From NCBI GenBank assembly GCA_963921425.1, contig OY992836.1, forward strand, positions 4,913,825 through 4,977,824: 64,000 bases of DNA, written 5' to 3'. A model generated the notes under the pieces. It saw only the letters and a list, made by a program, of their open reading frames with translations, was not told where the DNA came from and made no database searches. The position numbers were made by a program, and so were the translations under genes. This DNA comes from Dryas octopetala (taxonomy: Eukaryota > Streptophyta > Magnoliopsida > Rosales > Rosaceae). Below, one piece after another: positions 47,319-59,679 of the stretch (the first letter of the stretch is position 1; each line of letters opens with the position of its first letter).

Positions 47319-48496
47319 CAAAAAATAAAATTTCGAGTTTCGAAAAAATTTCAATGGAAATTTCGACAGAAATTTCGAAGATTTTTAAATTTCAATAAAA
47401 ATTAGACGGAAACGACGGAAATTGCTATCAAAATACGGAAATTTTGAATAAAACTTTACCATATGTTTATTTAACATATTATCTATAACATTGATAAAAA
47501 ATATTAAAGAAATCAAATTGTATAGTAGGTTTTATGTGATATAAAATGAACATAATGCGTGCTGGAGGCAAATACTATTAAATAAAATTGGTATAATGAA
47601 TAAATAAAATTAATATATTCTTTATACTCTATAATCTATACACTAAACTCTAATACTAAATTTTATATACTCTATATACCATAATCTTTTTATATTCTAT
47701 AATCTATACACTAAACTCTATATACTCTATATTCTTTAGGATATATATATATATAATATAAGATATTAGGATTTAGGCCTTCAAAGTATTTTTTATTATT
47801 TTATATATAAAAATGTATTATGGTTAAGGTTTAAAAATAACTAAACGAAACCCTAAAAGAGCCAAACGAAGCCCCAAACTTTTTTTTTTTTTTTTTTCCA
47901 ATTGTCCAAAGACCCCAAATCCCAATCAACTCTAAACCTTTTTTTTTTTTCTTTTTTTTTTCTTTTCTTTCCTTTCCTTTTTCTTTTCTTTCCTTTTTCC
48001 TTTCTTCCCGTGGTTCTCTCCTTCTCTATCTTTTCTCTCTCTCCCACTGTGTTGCATATAGGCTCCCAGCCACTATGTTGCACATAGGCTCCCAACCACT
48101 ATGATATATCATCTCTTTCTTTTCTCTCTCCTTCTCTCCTGCGCCAATCTCTTTCTCCCTCCCCGATGGGCCCGATCTGATCTTCTCCATCATCTATCTC
48201 TTCTCTCTTCTCTCTCTTCTCTCCCTTCTCTCTCCTCCCTCCCAAATCACTCCGGTGGTTGGGTTTGTAACCGCCAGCAAGGAGAATGTAGAAGACAGAT
48301 GGCTGGGTTCTTGAGCGGCTGGGTTTTTGAGCGAAATCTTCTACAGATGGCTGGGTTTTTGAGCGAAATTTCACCAAATTTCTCCAAATTCGATAATTTC
48401 AGCGAAATACTACCGAAAAATTGTCGAACTAGTGTTAAAATTTTCATATCCTAAAAAAACGAAATTTCTCCGAAAATTTCGAAATTTAACTCCCTA
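47319..48496. mobile_element. hAT-like non-autonomous element, copy C
   Basis: The element starts CAAAAAATAAAATTTCG and ends CGAAATTTAACTCCCTA, flanked by the perfect 8-bp duplication CTTATAAC (47311-47318 and 48497-48504). It shares TAATGCGTGCTGGAGG near 47551 with copies A and B and CCCCAAATCCCAATCAAC near 47913 with copy B. Its terminal bases are more diverged than in A and B. The interior is CT-rich. No transposase is seen. Confidence 0.9.
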
Positions 48497-48751
48497 CTTA
48501 TAACACAACTCATAAGATAATACATTGGAACTTGCAAGCAAGCATCTTACATTAACCAACATTTTATCTTCTACTAGCCCTTGGCAAGCGCTCATGCGTG
48601 CGCGCCAATTGACCTTTTTACATGCAAATTAAATAATTCAGATAAAAAAAATTAATAACTATTAATACATAATTTCTTTTTCTTAAAAAAGAATATGTAG
48701 TTCATGGTTCCTCTTTTTTAGGAGCATGTTCTCATTTTTCGTTTCTTTTTA

Positions 48752-49369
48752 GAGAAAAATTTACAAACATGACATATACTTTGATGGTTGTTTCATTTCA
48801 GAATATTAATTTTAATTCGTGTTAATGAATGACACATACTTTTATTTTGTGTCAATTAAATACCATGTTTTATTTCAACTTTGGCCCGACATTGGACTCA
48901 TCAAAACTTCACCAAATTCAGAAAACTTATACTTGGTAAAGTTATGCATCTCCTCTTTACAACCATATAAAGATCACTCAAATCGGATATCTACAACTCC
49001 AAATAATTAGCCCAAAAGTAGAGTACCCGAAACTGTCCAATCGGACTTTTGGAAAAAAATTTGAAAAATCGGACAGTTTCGGGTACCCTACTTTGGGGCC
49101 GATTATCTGGAGTTGTAGAGATCTGATTTGGGTGATCTTTATATGGTTGTAAAGAGTAGATGCATATCTTTAAACCCAGTATAATTTCTGAATTTGGTGG
49201 AGTTTTGATGAGTCCAACGTCGGGCCAAAGTTGAGATAAAAACTGAAAAAAAACGTGGTCCTTAATTGACACAAAATGAAAGTATGTGTCCTTCATTAAC
49301 ACAAAACAAAATTAATGTCCTGAAATGAAACAATCATCAAAGTATGTGTTATGTTTGTAAATTTTTTCC
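48752..49369. mobile_element. 618-bp hairpin (foldback) element with 9-bp duplication
   Basis: Almost the whole element is one long imperfect palindrome: AAATTTACAAACATGACATA on the left pairs with text ending TGTTATGTTTGTAAATTTTT on the right. Its centre is CGAAACTGTCCAATCGGAC with its partner. The perfect 9-bp duplication TTCTTTTTA flanks it (48743-48751 and 49370-49378). It has no coding capacity; Mutator-type MITE is the best fit. Confidence 0.92.
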
Positions 49370-49378
49370 TTCTTTTTA

Positions 49379-50096
49379 ATACCTTATCTTGACATCGATC
49401 TCAACATCCATCGATCATTCTAGGTTGCAGAAGTTTTGAAATCGAAGGCTTTGTAATCCAGAAGAGTTGTGCTTTGCGACAATGATAGATGCAATGCAAA
49501 GTAGGCTAGGACAAATTTTATTAAAGAAAGCATTAGGCATCGTTGTCCAATTGAGACTCGTGTATCTATTTCGGTCAGCTAATGAGAAATATTTTGAACT
49601 CATAGCCAAATCCTAGTCTCATTCCATTTGTTTAATATATGCACCAAACATGGTTTATGACATTTGTCCATTTTAATTGGAATAGTCTGACTTGTTCAGT
49701 ATTCCAAATGTGTCTTTAATGGCATCTTAAGACAACCCAACCAAAAATTATACTTATAGCTTCTCCAAAAATAGGAGCTTGCTCCCAAAAGAAAGAAAAT
49801 ATTTCAACTAAGAACTCTTAACTTTGTGGTAAGTCTTAGAGAAGAAATATATCTTAAGAGAGAAGAATTTTAGAGAAAGAGGCTCTCAAAAGTCAAAACT
49901 CAAGGAGAATGCGCAAGTGAAAATGAGGGGGATAAGTCTCTATTTATAGGCAAAGTGGGTGAGAACAATGGATGGTTAAGATCAAATGGGCAATATATGG
50001 AGGCCGGGCCAAGATCAATTGGAATAGTTTAAACAATTACAAAAAAATGCATTTTAGGGCCAAAACCGAACCAGGTAGGTTGAAATAAACGAGTCA
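49379..50096. other. Possible minus-strand LTR fragment
   Basis: No gene. On the minus strand CTATAAATAGAGACTTATCC at about 49936-49955 looks like an LTR-style TATA region and is followed by purine-rich leader-like text. No ends or primer site are visible, so this is a guess from composition. Confidence 0.3.
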
Positions 50097-51791
50097 TGTA
50101 GGAAATATGCCCTAAAGTCAATTAGGACATTGGTGAATTAACGACTCAGGATTATTTCAATTAATGGGAAAAATTATTCTTTTGGTTAATACATTTGTTG
50201 TTATGTTTACAATAGTATAATGTGTCCCTAGATATATGTCTGCGAGACGAAACACGATGAGCTAAGGGAAAGCCTTTGAAACTCATGTTATTTGAATCCT
50301 AGATTTCCTTAATGTTCTTAGTCGAAAGAATATCAATTGGGGCATTAACATTCCAACCTAGAAGAAGACTAGCACATGTTGATGCTTTTCTCATTAAAGG
50401 AGTTGGTGAGTTTCAAGCCACAGTGAAGAGTCACTGGAGCAGACATGTGTGTGCGTGCTAGTAGACACGTACATTAAACAGACCAACAAAGAGAACTTGC
50501 ACGGAGTGTTTATGACATGTCAAGAAAGGTTCTCTAGGGTTATGACTAATATGAAATAGTCCTTAGATGTCTTATGTGTAGCGTCAATGTATTTTGACTG
50601 TGTAAAATGGACCAACACAATTAAGCATCGGTTACATACGTAAGGTTGGTACAGTGGCACACACATGAAGACATATGAATGCATTACATGGAATCTCTCA
50701 CCTTCCATAGATCGAAAGAGATGTCCAAGGGAGTGTTGACTCGTAAAGTCTTTGGCCAAAGCATCAGAGTTGTGATTTTGACTATACGCTATAAACAATG
50801 AGATTGACATTGAAACTGTGCCCACATGCATAGTCATTTGAACATAGATGAGAGAGAGACTGAATCATATCGTACTCATTACTGAATAGGTTCTACCACC
50901 ATTCACCTTAGTTTGGGTAACCATGACACATTTCTAAGTGACAATCGCAAGCTTGTGGAACCCAGAGAATTAATATTGGGTTTTATTAATTCTAATTATT
51001 AGGGAAAGTTAAAATGGTTTAAATTCCACAGCCAAATTAAGAGAAACATATGGGGGCTTACACCTATAAATGAATTATGAAAATGGTACATGTGGAATGA
51101 GAATTAATATGATTAATTTCTTGATTGATCATAAGGTATGGTGTTAATTGTCACACATGTGTCATCTAATGTGAGATATATTCCTTAGGACTTTGACTGA
51201 CATGTACCTATTCAAAGACATGGGGTCACAAACATAAATTTAAATTGTTGATGTGTAAAAGAGAAAATGACAAAAGGTACATAAGATCTAATAGACAAGG
51301 ATTAGTCACTTTAATCTAAGAGCCATAAGAAAAGCTAAAGAGAGATAAAAGAGAGCTTTGAGGGATCAAACTCTAAGCCTCAAGGGCGTTGCCGCACCAT
51401 CCTCTCTCTCTTCTCTCTCATCTTTTCTCTCTTGTTTTCTCTTACCATCTCATAGAGATTCAAAGATGTTTTAGCAACCTTTCTCTATACTCATTTCTCC
51501 CATCATTTTATCTAGTGTGTCAACCTCTAGAGAGTTCATAATTTTGAGCTTGGGTGAGATCAACACAAGGTGGAAGGAGAAAGGCTTTGGTGGTTTACTT
51601 GGGTACGTAGGCCTCCTATCTAGAGAAAGATGTATAATCTCAACCTCTCTTGTTTCAAGTTTTATTATGCCATGTTTTACATATTTCAACCCATATGATC
51701 TTGAATTTAGAACTAGGAAAGTTTTGTTTAGCTTATGTTGCCATGTTCTATGTTTGATTAGAATGTCATGCTAGTATCCTAGTTCCCTTCA
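50097..51791 (+). mobile_element. Ty1/Copia solo LTR (Angela/BARE-like end)
   Basis: The segment starts TGTAGGAAATATGCCCTAAA, like the TGTTGGAAATATGCCC start of Angela/BARE Copia LTRs, and ends TTCCCTTCA. The flanks AGTCA (50092-50096) and GGTCA (51792-51796) are a 5-bp duplication with one change. No primer site or coding region follows, so it is a solo LTR of about 1695 bp. Confidence 0.8.
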
Positions 51792-51999
51792 GGTCAATGT
51801 GTGGGTCCAACTATGAATGTGAACGGGTAAAAAAATGTAAGTTAAACGGGTTAAATATGGTCCAAATCGTGCAGGTCAAAGGCTAAACCGAGTCGAGCTG
51901 GGTCAACGCATGGATCTAGGAGTGCCTCGCTAGTTCCAAACAAATCACTGATTTTGTTCTCACTTTTGAGATCTATCATTTTGATAGAGACAATGTCCT

Positions 52000-52428
52000 A
52001 GTCCTCCTTTAAGGGCATCTATAAATCTTTCATTTGATTTGTGTTTAGTTCCAACCACAATGTTTCACAGAAAATTTGATATAGGTCACGTCCCAAAATT
52101 CATTTGATTGTGCATCTTCCTATTTAAGTCTCCAAACTTTAACTCAATAGGAAGAAGTATATGGAACTCATCGATCTTTCAGCAAATCCTTGCTACAACA
52201 GCCTAAGTGAAGGATCACATCATGGTCAAAATTGAGGTTTTTGACATTCGTAAACCTCTATGTAGGATTCTCTTTGCAGTCAATTTCAATGAACGTGTCT
52301 CCCAACACGCACTCACATACTTACTCTAATGCTACTGTACTATGCTATGAGACTCAGCAACTCCTTGAAAGAGTAAGTGTATGTGCTAGTCTTATCGGAA
52401 TGTTAATGCCCAATTAGCATTCTCTTCC
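52000..52428 (-). mobile_element. Copia LTR fragment, left of the CACTA element
   Basis: Read on the minus strand this text (GGGCATTAACATTCC, AGACTAGCACAT, GAGACACGTTCATT) aligns with the inner part of the solo LTR at 50097-51791. It continues at 61556-61813 on the other side of the CACTA element. The left limit is approximate. Confidence 0.7.
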
Positions 52429-52439
52429 CACTACACCAA

Positions 52440-52670
52440 AATTGAGCTTTCACGGCGTGCAATTTACGGCGTGCACTTGCTGATCGCCGTAAATAATTAT
52501 GTTTTACGGCGTGCTTGGGTAGCGCGCCGTGTATTTTATTTCTATGTATCAATTTACGGTGTGTATTAACCGCATGCCATAATGGCATATAAATCATGGC
52601 AAACATATTTTGCGTCGTTAAATGTGAGACAATTTTACGGCGTACATTTTTATTATTAATGGCGTGCATA
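52440..52670. repeat. Left subterminal TTACGGCGTGC repeats of the CACTA element
   Basis: Units CACGGCGTGCA, TTACGGCGTGCAC, TTACGGCGTGCT, TTACGGTGTGTA and TTACGGCGTACA, with GCGCGCCGT in the opposite sense, cluster within 230 bp of the end. In this superfamily such repeats are where the smaller element-encoded protein binds. Confidence 0.85.
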
Positions 52671-52885
52671 CTTTATGCCATAATTAAAACTGATTTTTTT
52701 TATTTTACCCACGAAACCAAAAAAAGCATGAAAAATTCCCTCGCTTATTTTCATTTTGGCTCTTCAGTTTCTAGAACTTCACAACACTCACTCCCTCTTT
52801 CTCTGTCTCTCTGTCCCTCTGTCTCTCTGTCTCTCCCACTCTTTCTCTCTCGCTCTCTCTCGCCAAAACACTCGATTAGCCTATC

Positions 52886-52888
<3 letters not shown>

Positions 52889-52927
<39 letters not shown>
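52889..52927. repeat. CT microsatellite in the CACTA 5' leader
   Basis: About 19 CT units follow a looser CTCTCTGTCTCTCTGTC stretch (52790-52860). They sit between the left subterminal repeats and the transposase start, probably in its 5' leader. Confidence 0.95.
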
Positions 52928-52930
<3 letters not shown>

Positions 52931-54359
52931 GATCGAGGCCCTTTACTTTTTTGGGCGTCAGTGCTGGATTTTTTTTAAGAAACACCTAAATGGTGTAACG
53001 TACTAGTATTCCCCTTTTGTAATTTGCTCATTCTCTACTTTACTTAACTAATTTCGTTTTATGCTCACCTAATTTTATGGGTTATGAGTTATATTTTCTA
53101 ATTCAAATTTTATACATTTTATGGGTTTTCTATTTTTTCAATTTATGGGGTTAATGGGTCGTTTATGTTTTGCCAATTTAATGGGTTCTATTGCCTTTTG
53201 GAAATCAAGATAACCAATCTTGATCCCTTTCAATATTTCAGGAATGTAATATATTGGGTAGCTTATTTGTTGACAACCTTGGTTTCAATTTCAGGTTGGC
53301 AATGATCAAAATGCAAAACTGACACTTTCTTTGGTTAGTTATGATGCGGAAGTGAAGGTATGTTTCAAACAGGCTCATGTGTTGTGTTAAAAACTTTAAC
53401 TTGATGTTAATATGTTACACATATATCCTGAAGTGTAGAGTTCTCTTATGCGGTTTCTCTGTACTTAGAATTGTGGGTGGTTGGAATTTGTTGTAGGCTT
53501 CTTTTCTTTGTTGACACAAACAAAAGACATTTGGATTTTTAAATTCTTCCACATATCCCCACCTAACCCCATTTTCCCCTCCAGAACCATGTCTAATATT
53601 CCTAAGTTCTGGGAGTATTGAACCATTAAGTAGCAAGTACATTAGCTTTAAGGGGAAAATGTCTTAACTTTTTATCCATCAAAGTAAAACTGAGTTCTAT
53701 ACCAAAAGAAAAAATAGTAAAACAGAGGTTAAAAATTTGCACATTTTTCATTGTTATAATTGTTCTTTTAATTAAAATTCAATGTTTATTGCAGAGGGCT
53801 ATGGAAAACGTTTTTTCCTCAAGCTTTGTTTGCAAAACTATTGAGCTTGCAAGATAGGTAGGCACACCTTTGCTACTTTGTTCATGTCAACTGAAGATAT
53901 AGTAAAAACTAGAAGATTAAAGTAAAAATCTAGCACTAGAATAAAAAAGAAAATACAATATATTTGTACTTCTTTGATTTCTCCCACACTTAAATATGAG
54001 AATCTAGAGATAAATGGAAACTGCATTTTCTTATTTCAACTTCAATTATATTACCTTCATTTACATTACCTTGTTTATTGCTTGGTAGGCTTGAAAGAGT
54101 ATATGAATGATAGAATTGGAATTCTTATGTATGTGTGGATTATATTCATTTGCTTTATGGAGTGAATACATATATAGCTGTGTGTGCATTTATACATGTA
54201 TTGGTTTGCTGCACTACTTTATATTGTTTTCCTCGTTTTTTTTTTTTTTTGTGTGTAAAAATCATTTAATTCTTTTATTGACAAATATATTGTATAATTT
54301 TAAATTGGAAAGGTGTCTAGACATTAATTAGAGAGCAACAACAAGGATAGACAGAGACC

Positions 54360-57300
54360 ATGGATAAAGAATGGGTAAACTATGCAAGGTTATTTTTAAG
54401 GCCCTAGCTATACAGATTTAGATAGTTTATATGCATGTAGTACTTATTAAAAATAAGATTTTTTTTCCTTTAGAAATTCTAAAGTGTATCGTGATGGAGC
54501 ACGAAGGTTTGTTGATATAGTCCAAGCGAGTAAGGGGAATCCAGCAAAGATCCAATGTCCTTGCAGTCGTTGTATAAACCTCCAATACCAGCATTTTAAT
54601 ATAGTGTATGAGCATTTGGTCATGAATGAGATGGATTCAACATACACTACATGGGTGTTTCATGGAGATGATGATGATATTGCAGAACCACCACAAGAAA
54701 GAAGAGAGCCAAATTTTGAAAATTTAGTGGAGGATGCAGAACTTCCTTTATATACAGATTCTACTTACACAAGGATGTCTGCAATTGTTGTTTTATATAA
54801 GTATAAAGCTAGATATAGTCTAACTGACAAAGCTTTTGATGAGCTTATTGAGATTTTTGGTGATATGCTACCACGTGATAATAGACTTCCAGATTCCTTG
54901 TATTCAACAAAAAAATTACTCAAGGCATTTGATTTAGGCTATGAAAAGATATACGCATGTGTAAATGACTGTTGTTTATTTAGAAAAGAGTTTGAGCACA
55001 TGGAGACATGTCCGAAATGTGGTTGTTCGCGGTGGAAAATGAATGACCGAACAAAAAAATTATACATTGGAGTCCCTGCAAAGGTCTTGCGGTACTTTCC
55101 AATCATACCAAGATTTAGGAGAATGTTTAAGTTACCGGAAATGGCAGAACAATTAACATGGCATTACACTCATAGAAGTCCGGATGGAAAAATGAGGCAT
55201 CCAGTAGACTCGTTGGCATGGAATATAATTGATAATAAGTGGCCCTCTTTTGCTTCAGATCCACGTAACCTCAAGCTTGGCCTTTCTTCTGATGGATTCA
55301 ATCCGTTTGGTGATCTTAGTTCAAGATATAGTTGTTGGCCAGTGATTTTGGTTACTTATAATCTTCAGCCATCTCTATGCATGTCCAAGGAAAATTTAAT
55401 GTTGACTTTACTTATCCCAGGGCCAAAGCAACCTGGAAATGATATAGATATATACTTGGAACCACTTATAGAAGATTTAAAAGAATTATGGATCAACGGT
55501 GTAAGTGTTTATGATGCATTCAGTAAGTCCACATTTAATTTGAAAGCTGTATTGATGTGAACAATAAATGACTTCCCTGCTTATGGGAATTTATTTGGAT
55601 ACTCCACAAAGGGTGAAAAAGCATGTCCAGTATATGGTGTTGACACATGTTCAAAATGGCTGAATTGTAGTAAAAAATTTGCATATATGGGTCACAGAAG
55701 GTTTCTTCCACACAATCACCCATTTCGGGTTAAAAAAGATTGGTTTGATGGAACTAAAGAATATGGATGGAAGCCTAGAATATTAACTGGTTCAGAAATT
55801 CATCAGTTTGTCGAGAATTTTGAAAATGATTGGGGAAAGTCGAAGAATAAGAGAAACAAAAAGAGGAAGAAAGATAGAAGTCCTATTTGGCCATGGAAGA
55901 AGAAGTCGATTTTCTTTGAGTTACCATATTGGGAGGTTTGTCGCTTTCCCCTTTATTTTTATTAAATTTTAAAAATACTTCATAGTTTTTGTTGTTGAAT
56001 TTTAGATAACTTTGGATAATATTGCAGACATTACTATTACGCCACAATTTGGACATGATGCATGCGGAGAAAAATATTTGTGAAAGCATTATTGGTACTC
56101 TCTTGAATATGAAAGGCAAGACAAAAGATAGCTTAAATTCTCGTAAAGATTTGGAAGAGATGGGCATAAGAAAAGAACTACATCCAAAAAATGATGGGGC
56201 TGGTTTTCTTTGTGCAACTGCATCATATGTCTTATCCAAAAAAGAGAAACAAGTTTTCTGTAAAAGGCTATTAAATTTGGCATTACCAGATGGTTATAGC
56301 TCCAACATTTCAAATCGTGTGTCATTGCAAGATTGCAAGATTTTAAGTCTCAAGTCTCATGATTGTCTATGTCCTAATACAACAAGTGTTGTCAGTAGCA
56401 TTAAGAGGACTTTTGCCAAAGGGACCAAGGGTTGCAATATTCAGATTATGTGCATTTTTCAATGAAGTATGTCAAAGGGTGATTGATAAAAATAAATTAG
56501 AAATACTTGAAGATGATGTTGCAGAGACTTTGTGCATGTTTGAAAGGTTTTTTCCTCCATCCTTCTTTGACATTATGGTTCATTTAGTCATTCACCTGGA
56601 CAAGAAGCTAGGATTGGTGGCCCTGTTCATTTTCGTTGGATGTACCCATTTGAAAGGTGACATTCGCAATGTACTTTATTAATTATAACCGAAGTTAATA
56701 TTAATTATAATTTTTAGTATGACTTTTTCTTGTGATTTAGGTTTATGAAGGTACTAAAAAGCTATGTTAAAAATCGTTCAAGACCTGAGGGATGCATAGC
56801 TGAAAAATATTTAGCTGAAGAGATCACACGGTTTTGTAGTGGGTACATGAAACAAGCAGCTGGAATAGGTGTTCAACATAGACGCAATGAGGATTTTGAA
56901 GATGAAAAAATAGTAGAAGGACGCCCAATTGGTTATGGAAAGTTGAAGACAATGAATTCTGACATATTAGAAATTGCTCATCGTTATGTTTTGTTCAATA
57001 TTTCAGAAGTAAAACCATACAAAGAGTAAGTAAAATTAACATTTGTGGCAGTGAGTTGTATTGGTTTATATTGTTGTTACTCACACTCTAAATTTCCTGT
57101 ACATCATGCATTTAGAGGAACTTAAGCGTTTAGATAGGCGTCTTTTGAAAAATGAAAGCCTTTTACAGAAGAGACATATAGATACTTTCAGTGCATGGCT
57201 ATTAAATAAAGTGAAAAAAAGTGGTAGTAGTGAAATGTCACATATGCTGAGGTGGATTGCATGTGGGCCTCTGAACTATGTTGAATCATTTTCTGATTAT

Positions 57301-57941
57301 ATTGTTAATGGAAATCGATTTCACACAAGGAATGCTAAGAAAAGCACACAAAATAGTGGGGTTTCCATTGAAGCAGATACAATGTGTCGAGCAAGTGCAA
57401 GAGACACTTCACATGTTCTTGGAAAAATACCGTACTTTGGTGTTATAAATGAAATTATTTTTCTAAACTATAGCCATTATAAATTCCCTATCTTTCATTG
57501 TGATTGGGCAAATATAAGAAATAGTGTGAAGGTTGAAGATGGGTTTACATTGGTTAATCTCCACCAAGGGCAACATCAATTTGAGAAAGATCCATTTATA
57601 TTGGCGTCACAAGCAAAGCAAGTGTTTTACTCAAGACAGAATGATACGTCCAACTGGTATGTTGTACTAAAGGCACCACCAAGAGGTTTTTATGAGTTTG
57701 AAAATGCTGATGAGAATGATTACACGCCATCTGCACCATTAGATGTCTCTCAACTTGACCTAAACCTTGATGATGAAGATTATGTTAGACATGATTGTGA
57801 GGACATGACTTATAATTCGGTAATTATAATCGTGAATTATTGGTCTATTGGTTTCATTTGCATATATTATTGTTTTACAAATTTTTGTTTATATACCTCT
57901 AATAATTTTTGTTTGCTTAACAGAGTGATAATGAAGAGTGA
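54360..57941 (+). pseudogene. CACTA transposase TNPD (TNP2), broken
   Basis: The start MDKEWVNYAR at 54360 splices at 54388/54474 into NSKVYRDGARRFVD, the transposase-associated zinc-binding domain (CPCSRC). The Transposase_21 (TNP2) domain follows in exon 2 (54474-55935), then exon 3 (56028-56656, LLLRHNLDMMHAEKNI), exon 4 (56741 to about 57025, DUF4218-like), exon 5 (about 57116-57819, DUF4216-like: HCDWANIRNSVKVEDGF) and exon 6 (57924-57941). This is the standard domain order of plant TNP2. A TGA at 55558 replaces the tryptophan expected in VLMWTINDFP. Frame shifts lie near 56370 (after KSHDC) and 56600 (after LVIHL). The exon 4-5 junction is not clean. It would have cut DNA at the element ends; this copy cannot make a full product. 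Confidence 0.9.
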
Positions 57942-58311
57942 CACTAGTAACAGAGCGTGCATGAGCTACTTCCTTGTAGCTTTCTTTCCGGGTTCCCTGT
58001 AGCTTTCTTTCATTTGTATATATACTTCCCTGTAGCTTTCTTTCATTTGCATATATACCTCTAATAATTTTTGTTTATATTACATTTGCCATTGCGAATT
58101 GGACCTACATTGTGCACTGCAGGTCAGACTTGTTTAAGGTCTTAAGTAATGGCTGGGGAAGTAAGCTTCGACCTACTTCTCATTTAATATGTCATATACA
58201 TTTCAAATTATGTTTTTTAATAACAATTTTTTTATTTGTTGTGCTTGTTGTTCTTATAAACTTTTTTATTTGTTGGGCTTGTTATTCTTATAAATTTTTT
58301 TTGTATGTTCT

Positions 58312-59676
58312 ATGAAGTCTTCAAAAAAAGGAGCTAAGAGAGGGAAAAAGCAACAGTTAGCTGCTATAGTTGCAGCCATGCAACAAGGGAATGAACCCTT
58401 ATGAATATTAGGTGGAGGGTCTAATTCTCCACTAAGGGTTTCACCTAATAAAGTACCTAATAATCCAGAAATTCAAGATGAATCTAACCCTAAAATATCA
58501 AAGAAAAAGCCTAGGGGAAAGACAAAAATGGTGAATCTTAGCAAAGGAAAAGCAAAAGCGTCTCGTCTTATAGTGGAATTCAATTATTCTGGCCAACCAT
58601 ATAGAGGTCATGTAGCAAAATTTGCTTCATTCCTTGGTACCACAGCAAGAGAGCTACTGCCAGTGACATTGGAGAATTGGAAGGACCTTTCACAAGAATT
58701 TAGAAATCAAATATGGGAGCACATCACGGTATTGTAGAGAAATATATTTCCCACATACACATTGAATAATTTATCTATAATTTCACTCTAATTTTACTTT
58801 GTATACATTTTTTTTGGTGTAGCAAAAAGTCGCTATTGAGGAATGCCACAAGAAATATACATTTCAAAAGTTGAAGAAGCATTAGAGAGATTTTCGATCC
58901 TTATTAATTAAAGAAGTGATGCAGCAAGCTAAAGTGGTCGGCCTACAACGTGCTACTGCCCTCCTCAAACCAGATAACATTCACTCCATGGAGGAATGGC
59001 AATCTTTTGTCAAAAAACAAACCTCTACAACATTCAGGGTAATAGTTTTTGACATTTTCTTTCAAGTATACTTGTGGGCTATCTCCTGTTTTCAGCCAAT
59101 ATCCTCCAACATTCTATTTGTTTTTTTATACTAACTAGTTATTTATATATTTTTTTCATAGGAAAAATGTGAAAGATTCAAAAGGATGAGGGCAAAACAA
59201 ACTTTAGTGCATAGGACAAGCCGTAAAAGCTTTGCTCGTTTGGAAGAGGAAATGGTAAAATCTTTTTTAATTTCATATGAATTTTGTCCTGTGAGAAAGT
59301 CTGCAATGTAATATTAGCATCACAAAGAAAACAGACAACAAATCCAAGTGTTCAACATTCTGCAAATAATACAGCACAAAGCAAACAAAAAGAAAATGCA
59401 GTTGTTCTATGTTTTGATCATCCTGAGAATACAAAGTGCAAGTTGTTAAGTTGGCTTGGGACAAATGAAGTTGTTGCAATTGGCGAAATTGCATCCAAGG
59501 ATCCCACTATATTGGTCCATCATGTGCCTCTTGGCCATGAGTGCTGGAAAGTTTGGGTGAATGATGTGTTAGATAATAGTGTGGCTCTATATCGACCAAC
59601 ACGTGAGTTCTTTCTTCTTTGTGAAGCATTAGGAAGTACAATTGCGTGGCCAATAAAGTATATCAAAGTATATTAG
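58312..59676 (+). pseudogene. CACTA second gene, En/Spm-type transposase (Transposase_24-like), broken
   Basis: Exons 58312-58728, 58823-59038, 59162-59254 and one ending at 59676 join in phase 0. The product has a basic N-terminus (MKSSKKGAKRGKKQQ) and then the plant En/Spm domain (RLIVEFNYSGQPYRGHVAKF, LVTLEN-like WKDLSQEFRNQIWEHI). It ends in a conserved TIAWP segment, as plant TNPA-like relatives do. A TGA at 58402 and a TAG near 58885 (in KKH-stop-RDFR, where tryptophan is usual) break it. Its family role would be binding the subterminal repeats. The acceptor of the last exon near 59290 is uncertain. Confidence 0.82.
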
Positions 59677-59679
59677 TCT

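Noticed and set aside
52596-53006. Leu/Ser-rich frames across the CT repeat
   Set aside because: They are produced by the microsatellite in the CACTA leader.
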